From Deltaproteobacteria bacterium (lineage in GTDB: Bacteria; Bdellovibrionota_B; Oligoflexia; Oligoflexales; CAIYRB01), in NCBI GenBank assembly GCA_016874735.1, contig VGTI01000007.1, positions 33,024 to 97,023 on the forward strand: 64,000 nt of DNA, written 5' to 3'. This document shows, one piece after another, positions 35,111 to 44,120 of this stretch. Within the stretch, counting starts at the first letter, position 1; every line of letters starts with the position of its first letter. A program made the translations under genes and the position numbers. Below the pieces are notes generated by a model. It worked only from the letters and a program-made list of their open reading frames with translations, was not told the origin of the DNA and ran no database searches.

Positions 35111-35187
35111 CCCTCCTGGTCAAACCAGGTCAGAATGGATATGTTAAGCAAACTAATCATGTTGCAAAACTAGCGAGGATTTGCGCG

Positions 35188-35568
35188 ATGGACATTTTCC
35201 TCTGTGAAGTCTGTCATCGACCTGGTCCAGAGCCCATTTGTTCGCGACGATGCCAAGGTTTAAGGAAACTGAAATCGTCACTTAACACTGCAGAGGTACG
35301 CCGAAGAATCTTAGAGCAACTTGCAAAACTCGAAAAGGACTCCAGCATCTGTCCAGGTCGCTTGGCAAAGATAGTTTTAGACAGTATGGAAATTCATTTG
35401 AAAGAGGAACGCGATGCACTGAGCATCTTGCGGGAGGACTTGTTTACCATGCGGGATGAGGGTGTTCTTCGATTTTTTCAGAAAAATGTTTTGGTGCCAA
35501 AGGCTCGGGGTCCACTTGATCTCAGGGGGCCTTTTCGACTAAAGCCTAAGTGGGGCGCCTCAGTTTGA
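35188..35568 (+). CDS. DUF3253-like protein with N-terminal Cys cluster
   Basis: A 126-residue cytoplasmic protein. The first 22 residues contain C-x2-C ... C-x3-C (Cys6, Cys9, Cys18, Cys22), a likely zinc knuckle. The remainder follows the DUF3253 pattern: a helical 'RRRILEQLAKLEKDSSICPGRLAKIV', then 'LR.DL..MRDEGVL.F.QK...V', closing with 'ARGPLDLRGPFRL'. DUF3253 proteins are short and winged-helix-like, with unknown function. GAGG lies 9 bases before the ATG. The zinc site plus winged-helix fold suggests nucleic-acid binding, which is unproven. Confidence 0.65.
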   Translation: MDIFLCEVCHRPGPEPICSRRCQGLRKLKSSLNTAEVRRRILEQLAKLEKDSSICPGRLAKIVLDSMEIHLKEERDALSILREDLFTMRDEGVLRFFQKNVLVPKARGPLDLRGPFRLKPKWGASV

Positions 35569-35607
35569 GCGGTCTAATTCGTGATGCACGTTTCAGGTCT
35601 TTTATAA

Positions 35608-36711
35608 GTGTTACCCAACTTCACCGTTACTTTCTTGGGCATATGGCCATTTTACCCGACTCGTTCCTGGATACCGAATTCTTATATTAGCCGCGCATTT
35701 GCTGGACTTTTTGTCCAAAGGATGGGGTCCACCTCAGTACTTGGTTTATCTTTAGGGTGTTCGGGAGGTAATCCCGCGACGTTTAGTGAAAGCGGTCCGG
35801 TCTTTATGACTGTTGACCAGGACCTGTTGACAGACGTTTTGGCTACACCGAAACTGAGCGCGGTGGAGATCGAGGCGATGGAAAAGATGTCGGTTACTGA
35901 GGTGCTGACTGGCCCCGACCTAAAAATCCCTCCGGGGGCAAGCATAGTCGTAGGCGGGACGCGTATACCTAATTTTGACAAGATTTATTCACAGTGGCAG
36001 GTAGATGTAGCTCAGCTCTCGAAAGAGTACAAAACCTGGGGAGCTCTCCGTGCAGCCGTAAAACGCCAAATGGCAAGCCTGAAATCCAAGTCGGTCAAAA
36101 ATGGGAAGGTAAATAGGTCAGCCAAGTCTGGCTTGAGTCCTGAGGCCGAGGCCGATGCTGAAGCGGAGAACCAGCTTCAACTTCTCGATGATGATATACC
36201 GCAATCGCCATCCAAAGGATTACTGGAAACATTAAAGAACAGCTGTGCGGCCCATGCGCTTGCAGCGCCGCTTGGAATTACATGGTCGGTCCGTGGAGCC
36301 CATATAGGGTCCGCAAAGGTAGCCGAAAAAACAGCTGAACTCGCTAACGTTCCATGGGTCGCGGCGAGAGCAGCGACTGCGGAGGGTATGGCACGCGCAG
36401 AGAGGCAGGCGGCACTCAATGTCATGAGGACCGCTGCAGTCCATGGCCTAAGGTCAGCTAAATGGGCTGCAAGAGCGACGCCAGCCGTTGGTGCTGGCAT
36501 AGCCGGATTGGACGCGTGGCTTGCCTGGAGAAATTGCTGGGGACAAAAATCGAGCGCTACCACTAAACCTGATGAAGCATCCGCAAATGGCGTAGCTGAT
36601 GCAAATGTCGGAGCAGTTCCGAGTGCTGGTGCTGGCGAAGAATCGCCGGGTTCTAGTCAACCCACTAACAAAGGTCGCCATCTTATGTGGCAACAGGAAC
36701 TCACATATTGA
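35608..36711 (+). CDS. Hypothetical lipoprotein sharing an N-terminal module with a trypsin-like neighbour
   Basis: The frame encodes up to 367 residues from a GTG at 35608, but the start is uncertain. The first 38 residues do not look like a standard leader, while an internal ATG (residue 39) gives an unusually short one before Leu-Ser-Leu-Gly-Cys. Residues about 68-150 resemble the module that precedes the protease domain in the protein at 47837-49357: both have 'V-x-GG' followed about 25 residues on by 'YK-[ST]-WG'. The C-terminal third is Ala-rich, amphipathic and largely helical. No enzymatic motif is seen. It ends 20 bases before the convergent M48-like gene. Confidence 0.55.
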   Translation: MLPNFTVTFLGIWPFYPTRSWIPNSYISRAFAGLFVQRMGSTSVLGLSLGCSGGNPATFSESGPVFMTVDQDLLTDVLATPKLSAVEIEAMEKMSVTEVLTGPDLKIPPGASIVVGGTRIPNFDKIYSQWQVDVAQLSKEYKTWGALRAAVKRQMASLKSKSVKNGKVNRSAKSGLSPEAEADAEAENQLQLLDDDIPQSPSKGLLETLKNSCAAHALAAPLGITWSVRGAHIGSAKVAEKTAELANVPWVAARAATAEGMARAERQAALNVMRTAAVHGLRSAKWAARATPAVGAGIAGLDAWLAWRNCWGQKSSATTKPDEASANGVADANVGAVPSAGAGEESPGSSQPTNKGRHLMWQQELTY

Positions 36712-36730
36712 GCAAAACATCCACGCCAGG

Positions 36731-38506
36731 TCAAAGCGACTGGCTTTGCAGCCTCTTCCATAGCTGCTCATCGGGAGCTATGCACGGATCACGCGGTACT
36801 TCTGCTAGCTCGTCCTTGTGAGCTACTGATTCTCTGAAGACGTTGTAAGCCCGATAGCAGGTGTCGTGATGCGGATCCTGATAGTCCCCGATGGGGATGA
36901 AGTCACGAAAGTTATTTTTGTGAGCACTCTGGCACTGCGCTGCATTGAGTGCCGTGGGATTAGGGTCGTTCCATTGTTTTAGGGAGAAGAAGAACATCTC
37001 CATGGCATCGTTTACATTCACGCCGACGTGGGCGCCAAGCTCGAGTGCCACTTCATCAGCCTCTTGTTCGTCAGTGTAATAGCCGAGTCGCTCACTCTGT
37101 GCCGTCTTATAGGCTTCGTCGCTGAGTTGATTGCTCTTCTTAATGGCATCTGGCCACATAGGATTTAACTTAGGCAGAAGATCCGCCAAGGTCTTCGCGT
37201 CGCCCAAGATGGCTTCAAACGTTCCTTTATCTAAACCCAGCTGGTGGTCTCTGTAGCGCAGTGTTCTGATATCGAGATCCACTTGCTGGCTACATGTGGT
37301 GAGCGCGTCTTCGAACTCCTTGTAGAGTGTCCGCGCTACCATGGTTGTCGGTAGAGGGGCATAGGGAAAGGGATAGATCTTATTCCTGTTATCCATGTTG
37401 CTTAAACGTTGCGTGACGCCGTCAAGCGCTGCGCAAGCCTCCTCACAGCGCGTCTCCGTACACCAATATTTGGGGAGCCATTCCCAGCTGGTAATGAGTT
37501 GGAATAGGCGCGGATGAAACTGTCCCGCGTACTGATCAGTAACGGTGATGTGTTTGAGTTTGCGTATTTTCTTGCCCAGTTCTGCCAGTGGATGAGTCTC
37601 GGGTAGCGGTCGTGGGCGCGCCGCCACATTATTTTTGCGGTCTAGTTGATAGAAGTAATTGTAGCGCTGCTCGCCTGCAGAGCTATGGAGGTGGTAATAG
37701 TGGCCGAGTTCATGTGCTAGGATGAATGCGACTGACGGCTCGGAGATTTCAAATAGTTTGTCGGTCATCACGATTCTGTTGGAGATTGCTTTATAGCTTA
37801 GTTGCGTGATGATTTTCTCGTAGGCGTATGCGGGGAAGGCGTTGCTTTTTTGCAGACAATTGAGATCCATCGACAATTCTAGATTTTTGGTCCCGTTGGC
37901 GCCAGGGAATGCGACCACGCATTTAGTACTGTCACCTAGAAAATAATTTAAGACATCATTCAATTGATCGCGGCTAAGGTCTCTCTTAACACAGTTACTT
38001 GGCGGCAGGATGACGTATTTATCGTCCTGATTCCGCAGGATGAGTGTTTGCGGTTGTTGATCTGTGATATGCTTGGCGCCGCGGAATTTAACTGCGATAT
38101 CAACGCAAATATCGACTGATGGTACCATCGCCTGAATGTCGTTTTGTTTAATGAGTAGAGCCTTTGGCTCCGGCGCATCCAGATCAGGATTCATACTTTT
38201 GACAATGCGGTGAAAGGCGGATAGCCATTCTTGCATCCTCTTGGTTCGGTCATGGTCATCAGGATACTGTTGGGCGCCCTTTAGCATGTTCATGGTCTGC
38301 GCGAGTCTCTCCGGCGTGTCGTCAAGCCAAAGGGCAGCGCCAGTTGGTACAGACGACCAGGCGTTAAAGTCGTGCAACTTTGATCTTTTCGCTGGCGAGG
38401 CTTTGCACACTGGACTCGTCCTGCTGAGCGCCCCCGAGGCTTTTGAGGTTGTTTTGCACGAGGCTAGTACGAGAGTTGCTAAGGCGAAAGTCAGTAGTCG
38501 TGCCAT
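36731..38506 (-). CDS. M48-like zinc metalloprotease lipoprotein
   Basis: A 591-residue exported protein with a lipobox (Leu-Ala-Ser-Cys, residues 14-17). The zinc motif is His265-Glu-Leu-Gly-His269 in 'FILAHELGHYYHLH'. About 220 residues later, 'YTDEQEADEVALELG' supplies the third ligand Glu, as in the M48/Ste24 and BepA group. BepA-type periplasmic M48 proteases take part in outer-membrane protein quality control; lipidation here would tether it to a membrane. The long insert between the zinc motif and the third ligand is unusual. The start is supported by AGGAG upstream. Confidence 0.82.
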   Translation of the reverse strand: MARLLTFALATLVLASCKTTSKASGALSRTSPVCKASPAKRSKLHDFNAWSSVPTGAALWLDDTPERLAQTMNMLKGAQQYPDDHDRTKRMQEWLSAFHRIVKSMNPDLDAPEPKALLIKQNDIQAMVPSVDICVDIAVKFRGAKHITDQQPQTLILRNQDDKYVILPPSNCVKRDLSRDQLNDVLNYFLGDSTKCVVAFPGANGTKNLELSMDLNCLQKSNAFPAYAYEKIITQLSYKAISNRIVMTDKLFEISEPSVAFILAHELGHYYHLHSSAGEQRYNYFYQLDRKNNVAARPRPLPETHPLAELGKKIRKLKHITVTDQYAGQFHPRLFQLITSWEWLPKYWCTETRCEEACAALDGVTQRLSNMDNRNKIYPFPYAPLPTTMVARTLYKEFEDALTTCSQQVDLDIRTLRYRDHQLGLDKGTFEAILGDAKTLADLLPKLNPMWPDAIKKSNQLSDEAYKTAQSERLGYYTDEQEADEVALELGAHVGVNVNDAMEMFFFSLKQWNDPNPTALNAAQCQSAHKNNFRDFIPIGDYQDPHHDTCYRAYNVFRESVAHKDELAEVPRDPCIAPDEQLWKRLQSQSL

Positions 38507-38750
38507 GAGAGTTTAGCTCCTTGAGTCCAAAGTACCGGCGGTCGGAGTTGTGCTCCCAACTTTGACGCTAGCTAAGCGCAACCATTGGATTATCGGCACT
38601 GTGAGCTATCGTCTTGAGAACGGTAGTGTAAATGACTAGCTCATCCCAGCATATCGAGAGATTCATGGAGATTTATGAAGATTCGTCGTGAACTGCAAAA
38701 TCCAGGGTTGAGCCTTAATCTGCCGGCATGAATTTGGCGAGAAAGGACTC

Positions 38751-39275
38751 TCAGCCGCCTAAACAACTAATCAGCACCTCACGCAGCGAGTGACCAGAGC
38801 CCGGCAGCTTAGTCCGCGTCAGGCCGTCGTAGCCGCTATCACCTGATTCTTGGGCTTGGTTCAAAAAAGAAACTAAATCGTGTGCCGTTCCGCTGATTGG
38901 CACCGTGCAGGCGAAGGTTCTGGCGATGGGAGTGAGTGTGCCATCAGCACGATTTATGGTGGCGGCGCTGCCTGCAAAGATCCATAGGCACTGGCCCAGC
39001 ACTCCGTCGGACTTGCGTACCGCGCAGGTCCACGAAAGTGGTTGCAGATTAGCATAGTCACCGGCGCAAAAAGTATCCCCGCAAGCCGCTGCAAACTGAG
39101 CGGCCAAGGCTGCAGTAGCGGATTGCAGTGCCGCAGGGGCAAAATCCGGACTATCGCTTGTGGTTGCCAGATAGGTCTCTGCGTCGGTATAGGAATCTGT
39201 AGCTTCCGGACTGGCGGGGGTGATTGAGGAGGGTAAGAGTAGGCTCAGGGCCAGATTTACAATTCTTTTACGCAT
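38751..39275 (-). CDS. Small secreted protein, function unknown
   Basis: I used the ATG at 39275 (174 residues) because the signal peptide begins there (Met-Arg-Lys-Arg ... ending about residue 25). A longer frame to 39353 would put 26 non-leader residues in front. The mature protein is Ala/Thr-rich with four or more cysteines (including 'ACGDTFCAG' and 'SWTCAVR') that could pair in the periplasm. No family is recognised. The neighbours, an M48-like protease and a lipase, are also exported. Confidence 0.6.
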   Translation of the reverse strand: MRKRIVNLALSLLLPSSITPASPEATDSYTDAETYLATTSDSPDFAPAALQSATAALAAQFAAACGDTFCAGDYANLQPLSWTCAVRKSDGVLGQCLWIFAGSAATINRADGTLTPIARTFACTVPISGTAHDLVSFLNQAQESGDSGYDGLTRTKLPGSGHSLREVLISCLGG

Positions 39276-39601
39276 GAAAGCACCGTCTCGGTCTGCTGCA
39301 AAGAGTTGGTGAAATCGGTGGCAGCTCTCGATACTTAGCCCAACTCTCGTCAATAAGCGAGCGACATGATGAGTGATTTTTCCTCATCTTCTGGTTTTTG
39401 TCGGGGCGCTCAGGCGCCACTAAGTACCCGTGCGGGCGATCAATTTTCAAGCGAGATGGGACTATGAGTAATAGATAAGAAAGGGAGCGTCCGCGCTTAC
39501 TCGGAGAAGGGTTTCACTGTATGAGAAGTGTTGCCGAGAAGGGGTAAAAACGCTTAATCTTAAAGGTATCTTTACTCGGCGATAGGCAGAGGAGTGACGG
39601 A
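39276..39601. other. 326-base intergenic region
   Basis: A divergent region between the small secreted protein and the lipase. Apart from a 5-bp GC stem-loop (GGCGC-TCAG-GCGCC, 39405-39418) and the lipase ribosome site (GGAG at about 39591), I see no gene, RNA or convincing promoter in it. Confidence 0.6.
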
Positions 39602-40552
39602 ATGCGGGTAGCTTCTACATGCATGCGTTGGCTGATTCTATGCGCAGTCTTTAGCTTCGGGTGTGGTCGGGAATCACCAAATCACGTTGCGGGTCAGCGC
39701 TCGAAAGCGAAGGGCGACGAGCAACTACTGACTAAATACCCAGTTGTTTTGCTGCATGGGTTCTTCGGTTGGCAGCAAGTATTTCATATCGACTATTTCT
39801 ACCAGGTTCCAAAGCATCTGCGCAAACTTGGCTACAAAGTCTATGCAACGCAGGTGACACCGATTCATACGGTCGAGACGCGCACCAATCAACTGGCACC
39901 ACAGATCGATAAGATTTTGGCCGAGACAGGTGCAGAGAAAGTAAACCTGATTGCCCATTCTATGGGTGGCTTAGACGGGCGTTACTTGATCTCCGTCATG
40001 GGCTACGGTGATCGAGTAGCATCTCTAACGTCCATCGCAACACCACATGGCGGATCGTTGATTGCGGATGCTCTGCTTGGAGTCGTTGACGCAGGCAACG
40101 AGGTGAAGGTAGCAGCTAACTCGATTCTGCGCGGCACCAATCACCTAATCAAACACGAGATGAACTTGGCTGATGTCGGACCGGTCGATTTGAACGGTGC
40201 TCTCTACAACCTCTCGACCAAGTTTGTGAACGAGATCTTTGCCGACATGTGTCCGGATGATTCTCGGGTTTACTACCAATCGTGGAGTGGAGCCGCTAGT
40301 TTCCGCCATCGCTTCAAGCCTGACATCTTCGATCCGATCGTCGCCGTGGCGCATCGCTTCATCGAGAAGACCCAAGGACCCAACGACGGTCTCGTGTCGG
40401 CGACCAGCGCCTTGCACGGCGTTGATCGCGGTGTGGTCCCGGGTGATCACTTAGACGAAATTGGCCAACTCCTAGGTCGCGCCCCTGAGGGCTTCGACCA
40501 TAAGAAGTTCTACCAAGATATCGTCGAAGACTTAGCCGCTCGCGGCTACTAA
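39602..40552 (+). CDS. Exported triacylglycerol lipase of the alpha/beta-hydrolase family
   Basis: A 316-residue protein with a leader ending Phe-Ser-Phe-Gly-Cys (likely lipoprotein). The fold resembles family I bacterial lipases: 'YPVVLLHGFFGW' (oxyanion-hole strand), 'VNLIAHSMGGLDGRYLIS' (nucleophile Ser in A-H-S-M-G), 'SIATPHGGS' and a C-terminal 'NDGLVS ... GDHLDEI' that supplies the His and the calcium-side loop. It should hydrolyse acylglycerols in the periplasm or at the surface. GGAG lies 7 bases before the ATG. Its last 4 bases overlap the convergent glk gene. No lipase foldase (Lif) gene is next to it. Confidence 0.88.
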   Translation: MRVASTCMRWLILCAVFSFGCGRESPNHVAGQRSKAKGDEQLLTKYPVVLLHGFFGWQQVFHIDYFYQVPKHLRKLGYKVYATQVTPIHTVETRTNQLAPQIDKILAETGAEKVNLIAHSMGGLDGRYLISVMGYGDRVASLTSIATPHGGSLIADALLGVVDAGNEVKVAANSILRGTNHLIKHEMNLADVGPVDLNGALYNLSTKFVNEIFADMCPDDSRVYYQSWSGAASFRHRFKPDIFDPIVAVAHRFIEKTQGPNDGLVSATSALHGVDRGVVPGDHLDEIGQLLGRAPEGFDHKKFYQDIVEDLAARGY

Positions 40553-41526
40553 GGTGAGTTGCTCGCGGCGAAGTGCGCCGCTCCCAGCAGCGGTGCATGC
40601 GCCTCCGTGATCACCTTGATGGGCATGGCGTCGAGTATCTCGAGAAACCGCCCCTTAGCGCGGAAACCGGCGACAAAATCGCCACCGCTCAGGTAGGGCA
40701 GGATGCGTGGCGCAATGCCGCCACCAATATAAACTCCACCGGTCGCCAGCAGCTTGAGCGCCATATTGCCGGCCTCAGCCCCGTACAGCTCAGCAAACCA
40801 CTTGAGCAAATTCTGGGCGATAGATTCACCACGATCGGCAGCAGAAATGATGGCTGCGCCGATGTCTAGGCGATCACCAACTGCGTCTAAAAGGGCTGGT
40901 GACACGGGGTCACCTCGCTCACGCATGTAGTCAAACATGTTGCGAAACCCACATTGCCCCGACACGACGCGCTCCCAGCTCACATGACCCTGGTAGCGCT
41001 GCTGGAGAAAGCGCGCCAGCTCAAGATCGCGTTGGGTCACTGGAGCAAAGGTCGCGTGACCGCCCTCGGACGGCAGCACCGTGTACCTTGGGCCCTGCGG
41101 CACCAAGACGGCCTCACCCAGGCCAGTGCCGGCAGCGATCAGCACGCGGGGCCCTGGTCCAGGCTCGCCCTGCTGAATGGTGATTAGATGGGTATCGGGT
41201 AGGTGAGGGACCGCATAACCCAGGGCCTGCAGGTCATTCAGTAGGTGCACTGGTGCCTTGACTGCCGCTGCTATGGCATCGGCGTCAATCGACCAGGCAA
41301 CGTTGGTGAGGCTCACATAGCGGCCATGAACCGGACCGGCGACACCTATCGCGATCCCTCGCAGCGGCGGGATGCGTCCACCAAAGTGGGCCTCGATCAT
41401 GTGTAGGAGGCTAGCTGCGGCCTCAGTGTGATGACGACTGAGATGAGTCTCGCGTAACTGGTCGCCCTGGCAGTCGTAACTCCCCATGGCAACCTTGGTT
41501 CCACCAATATCGATGGCTAAAATCAT
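40549..41526 (-). CDS. glk: Glucokinase
   Basis: A 325-residue member of the Glk (ROK-related) family, of the usual length. Visible are the phosphate-binding 'AIDIGGTKVAMG', the substrate segment 'LLNDLQALGYAV', 'AAGTGLGEAVL', 'SEGGHATFAP' and 'GGVYIGGGIAPRI'. It phosphorylates glucose to glucose-6-phosphate with ATP. AGGAGGT lies 7 bases before the ATG. It is 57 bases downstream of ugd on the same strand, so the two may be co-transcribed: glucose-6-phosphate feeds toward UDP-glucose, which Ugd oxidises. Confidence 0.93.
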   Translation of the reverse strand: MILAIDIGGTKVAMGSYDCQGDQLRETHLSRHHTEAAASLLHMIEAHFGGRIPPLRGIAIGVAGPVHGRYVSLTNVAWSIDADAIAAAVKAPVHLLNDLQALGYAVPHLPDTHLITIQQGEPGPGPRVLIAAGTGLGEAVLVPQGPRYTVLPSEGGHATFAPVTQRDLELARFLQQRYQGHVSWERVVSGQCGFRNMFDYMRERGDPVSPALLDAVGDRLDIGAAIISAADRGESIAQNLLKWFAELYGAEAGNMALKLLATGGVYIGGGIAPRILPYLSGGDFVAGFRAKGRFLEILDAMPIKVITEAHAPLLGAAHFAASNSP

Positions 41527-41583
41527 GTGCTTTACCTCCTACCAGCCTCCGGGCACCAGGGTACCCGGACGGTTGTTTAGAGT

Positions 41584-42924
41584 TTAGCGTGCGGTGCGAC
41601 TTGCAGCCCGCCCCACGCTCTCGTAGTAAAAGCCGAGGTCCTCAAGGACCCGCTGGCTGTATTGGTTGCGGAGATCGAATACGGCTAAATTGCGCATGAG
41701 GCCCTTGGCCTTATCCCAATTGGGGCGCTTGTACTCGCTCCATTCGGTGACCAGTACGACAGCGTCTGCACCGCGCAGAGCGTCGTAGGCGGAGTTGGCG
41801 TAGGTCAGGCCTGCCAGCTCACCCATCTCAAATTTGAAATTGGCCAGACCCTCGGGGTCATGACCGACGACGCTGGCACCGCTCCCGATCAGGAACTTGG
41901 CAATCGTCTTAGCTGGAGAGTCACGGACATCGTCGGTGCCTGGTTTGAAAGCAAGGCCCCACAGCGCCACCCGCTTGCCCTCGAGCGAGCCGAAGTGTTT
42001 TTTAACCTTACCTGCCACCCAGTTCTTCTGCTGCTCATTGGCGGCGGTCACGGCCGTCAGGACTTTGAGTTCTATCTGATTCTCGATCGCTGTACGGACT
42101 AATGCCGCCACATCTTTGGGGAAACAGGATCCGCCGTAGCCTGGTCCCGCATAGAGGAACTTGCGGCCGATCCGGGGGTCGGCACCCATGCCGCGCCGTA
42201 CATGGTCGATATCAGCCCCGACGGCCTCACACAGGCGGGACAGCTCGTTCATGAAGCTGATCCGTGTCGCCAGCATGGCGTTGGCACCGTACTTGGTCAG
42301 CTCAGAAGAGCGACGATCCATCACGAATAGCCGGCCTGGGTCATCCAGGATGAAGGGGCGGTACATTTCGCGGAAGACCTCAGTCGCCGCCTCGTCATCG
42401 ACGCCGACGATGATGCGGTCGGGCTTCATGAAGTCGTCGATCGCTGTACCTTCCTTCAGAAACTCGGGATTGGACGCCACCGTGAGGCTTAGTTTGCTCT
42501 GCCGTGCCGCTAGCTCGGCGCGCAGAATATTCTCAACAATATCGCAGGTTCCTACAGGTACCGTAGACTTAACGACGACCAGGAGATCGCCGTCCGCCAG
42601 GCGGCCGATGCTCTGCGCCACCGCTTTGACATACTGGAGGTCGGCTGACCCGTCCTCGCCCTGGGGGGTACCGACGGCGATAAAGGCACAGGAGCTACCC
42701 TTAAGGGCCGCTGCCAGATCGGTTGTAAAGCTCAGACGCTCGTGCTCGATATTACGCTTGAGGAGGTTGTCTAGCCCTGGTTCGTAGATTGGCGGCTCGC
42801 CCTTCTTGAGTTTGGCGACCTTGTCGGCATTGGCATCCACGCAGACGACCGTGTGTCCGACTTCTGCCAGGCAAACACCGGTCACAAGTCCGACGTAGCC
42901 ACTACCGATGACGGTGATTTGCAT
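41584..42924 (-). CDS. ugd: UDP-glucose 6-dehydrogenase
   Basis: A 446-residue UDP-glucose/GDP-mannose dehydrogenase. The NAD-binding N-terminus ('VIGSGYVGLVTGVCLAEVGH'), 'SNPEFLKEGTAI' and the catalytic 'GPGYGGSCFPKD' with Cys267 are all present. It oxidises UDP-glucose to UDP-glucuronate for polysaccharides or lipid A modification. GGAG precedes the ATG. It may share a transcript with glk (57-base gap). Confidence 0.93.
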   Translation of the reverse strand: MQITVIGSGYVGLVTGVCLAEVGHTVVCVDANADKVAKLKKGEPPIYEPGLDNLLKRNIEHERLSFTTDLAAALKGSSCAFIAVGTPQGEDGSADLQYVKAVAQSIGRLADGDLLVVVKSTVPVGTCDIVENILRAELAARQSKLSLTVASNPEFLKEGTAIDDFMKPDRIIVGVDDEAATEVFREMYRPFILDDPGRLFVMDRRSSELTKYGANAMLATRISFMNELSRLCEAVGADIDHVRRGMGADPRIGRKFLYAGPGYGGSCFPKDVAALVRTAIENQIELKVLTAVTAANEQQKNWVAGKVKKHFGSLEGKRVALWGLAFKPGTDDVRDSPAKTIAKFLIGSGASVVGHDPEGLANFKFEMGELAGLTYANSAYDALRGADAVVLVTEWSEYKRPNWDKAKGLMRNLAVFDLRNQYSQRVLEDLGFYYESVGRAASRTAR

Positions 42925-43047
42925 TGCGAGCTCCTATCTTGCCGCTAACCGGCGGCGCTTAATCTTTGAGGAGGCAAATTTAGCGATCTAGTCTAGGAAG
43001 AACAAGTAGAAACACCTCTTTGCTCGGGTATCATGCCTCCCGCTTCG

Positions 43048-43077
43048 TTGCTCCCCCCAGACTGCGAATGCTACAAT
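43048..43077 (+). promoter_or_regulatory. Sigma-70-like promoter of the FHA-GGDEF gene
   Basis: TTGCTC (43048-43053; first three bases match -35) and TACAAT (43072-43077; five of six for -10) are 18 bases apart. Transcription would start near 43085, about 90 bases before the ATG at 43176. Confidence 0.45.
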
Positions 43078-43175
43078 GAAGGTATCGCTGCATCCACACG
43101 AGCCTAATGCGGCCCCAATGCCAGGGGTGCTGCCTGAACGACCGCCCACCGCCATTTATCGGGCAATAGGGAATT

Positions 43176-44084
43176 ATGTCAGAAGAAAAAACCATCATTG
43201 CCGAGAACCCGAATCTGACGATTCTCCAAGGTGCTAAGCGCAAGAACGCCTGCGTCGTGCAGTACAGTGGCGCTAAGCTCGGCAAACGGTATCCACTGAG
43301 CGAGCCGGTCAACGTCATTGGCCGGTCCCCGAGCGTCCAGATCATCATCAACGAAGCCAGTGTTTCCCGTCAGCATGCCAGACTTGTAGTTATCGGTGAC
43401 AACGTCGTTGTCGAAGATATGGGTAGCTCCAACGGTACCTTCGTTAATGACGTGCGCACCGACGGTCAGAGCCAGCTTAAGGACGGCGACATCATTCGGC
43501 TCGGGACCGTGCTCCTAAAGTTCTTTGCTCATGACAATGTTGACAGCGTGATGCACGACAAAATCTACCGCATGGCGACCATCGATGCTGGGACGCAGAT
43601 CTTCAATAAACAATATCTGCTGGATGCACTCGAGGCTGAGATCAAGTTCAGCCGGACGTACGGCCGCGATCTTTCGATCATTTATTACGATCTCGATCAC
43701 TTTAAACCGGTTAATGATAACTACGGCCACAATGCTGGTGACTATATTCTGCGTGAAAGTGCAGCATTAGTGCGTACGGCAGTGCGTAAGGACGATATAC
43801 TCGGACGTTTTGGTGGCGAGGAGTTTGTTATCATACTCCCTAACACTGATGCACGCACTGCTACGGAGCTAGCCGAGAGAATTAGGCACAAGCATGAGAC
43901 TTTTGAGTTTATGGTCGAATTTGAAAAAGATGGTGCACAGCAACGCGTCAATCATCGGCAAACTATCTCCATCGGTGTGGCCCAGCTCAGGCCACCGGTC
44001 GCTACGACCAAAGAATTCCTCGAAATCGCTGACAAGAAACTGTACACATCAAAACAGACCGGACGTAATCGTGTGACGACCTAA
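43176..44084 (+). CDS. FHA-GGDEF diguanylate cyclase (DgcB-like)
   Basis: A 302-residue cytoplasmic protein. An FHA domain (about 25-120) shows 'VIGRSP', 'VSRQHA' and 'SSNGT', the phosphothreonine-binding signature. The GGDEF domain (about 130-300) has an intact active site, Gly-Gly-Glu-Glu-Phe at 213-217, and an inhibitory I-site Arg-Lys-Asp-Asp (204-207) at the correct 5-residue spacing. It should make cyclic di-GMP, inhibited by product and gated by a phosphorylated partner. The arrangement matches Bdellovibrio DgcB, which is needed for prey invasion. AGGGA lies 5 bases before the ATG, and a lipoprotein gene follows 36 bases downstream. Confidence 0.93.
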   Translation: MSEEKTIIAENPNLTILQGAKRKNACVVQYSGAKLGKRYPLSEPVNVIGRSPSVQIIINEASVSRQHARLVVIGDNVVVEDMGSSNGTFVNDVRTDGQSQLKDGDIIRLGTVLLKFFAHDNVDSVMHDKIYRMATIDAGTQIFNKQYLLDALEAEIKFSRTYGRDLSIIYYDLDHFKPVNDNYGHNAGDYILRESAALVRTAVRKDDILGRFGGEEFVIILPNTDARTATELAERIRHKHETFEFMVEFEKDGAQQRVNHRQTISIGVAQLRPPVATTKEFLEIADKKLYTSKQTGRNRVTT

Positions 44085-44120
44085 CTCTACGAGCGTCGTC
44101 GCCAAAGCTTGGAGTAAGTC

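Noticed and set aside
36177..36563. 128-residue minus-strand ORF in the 35608 lipoprotein gene
   Set aside because: It is antisense to an Ala-rich frame and has no own start signal.
39405..39418. Short GC hairpin as a terminator
   Set aside because: The stem is only 5 bp and neither side has a T-run in the right direction.
42161..42787. 208-residue plus-strand ORF
   Set aside because: It lies entirely antisense to ugd, a clear family member, and has a Ser/Arg-rich composition typical of shadow frames.
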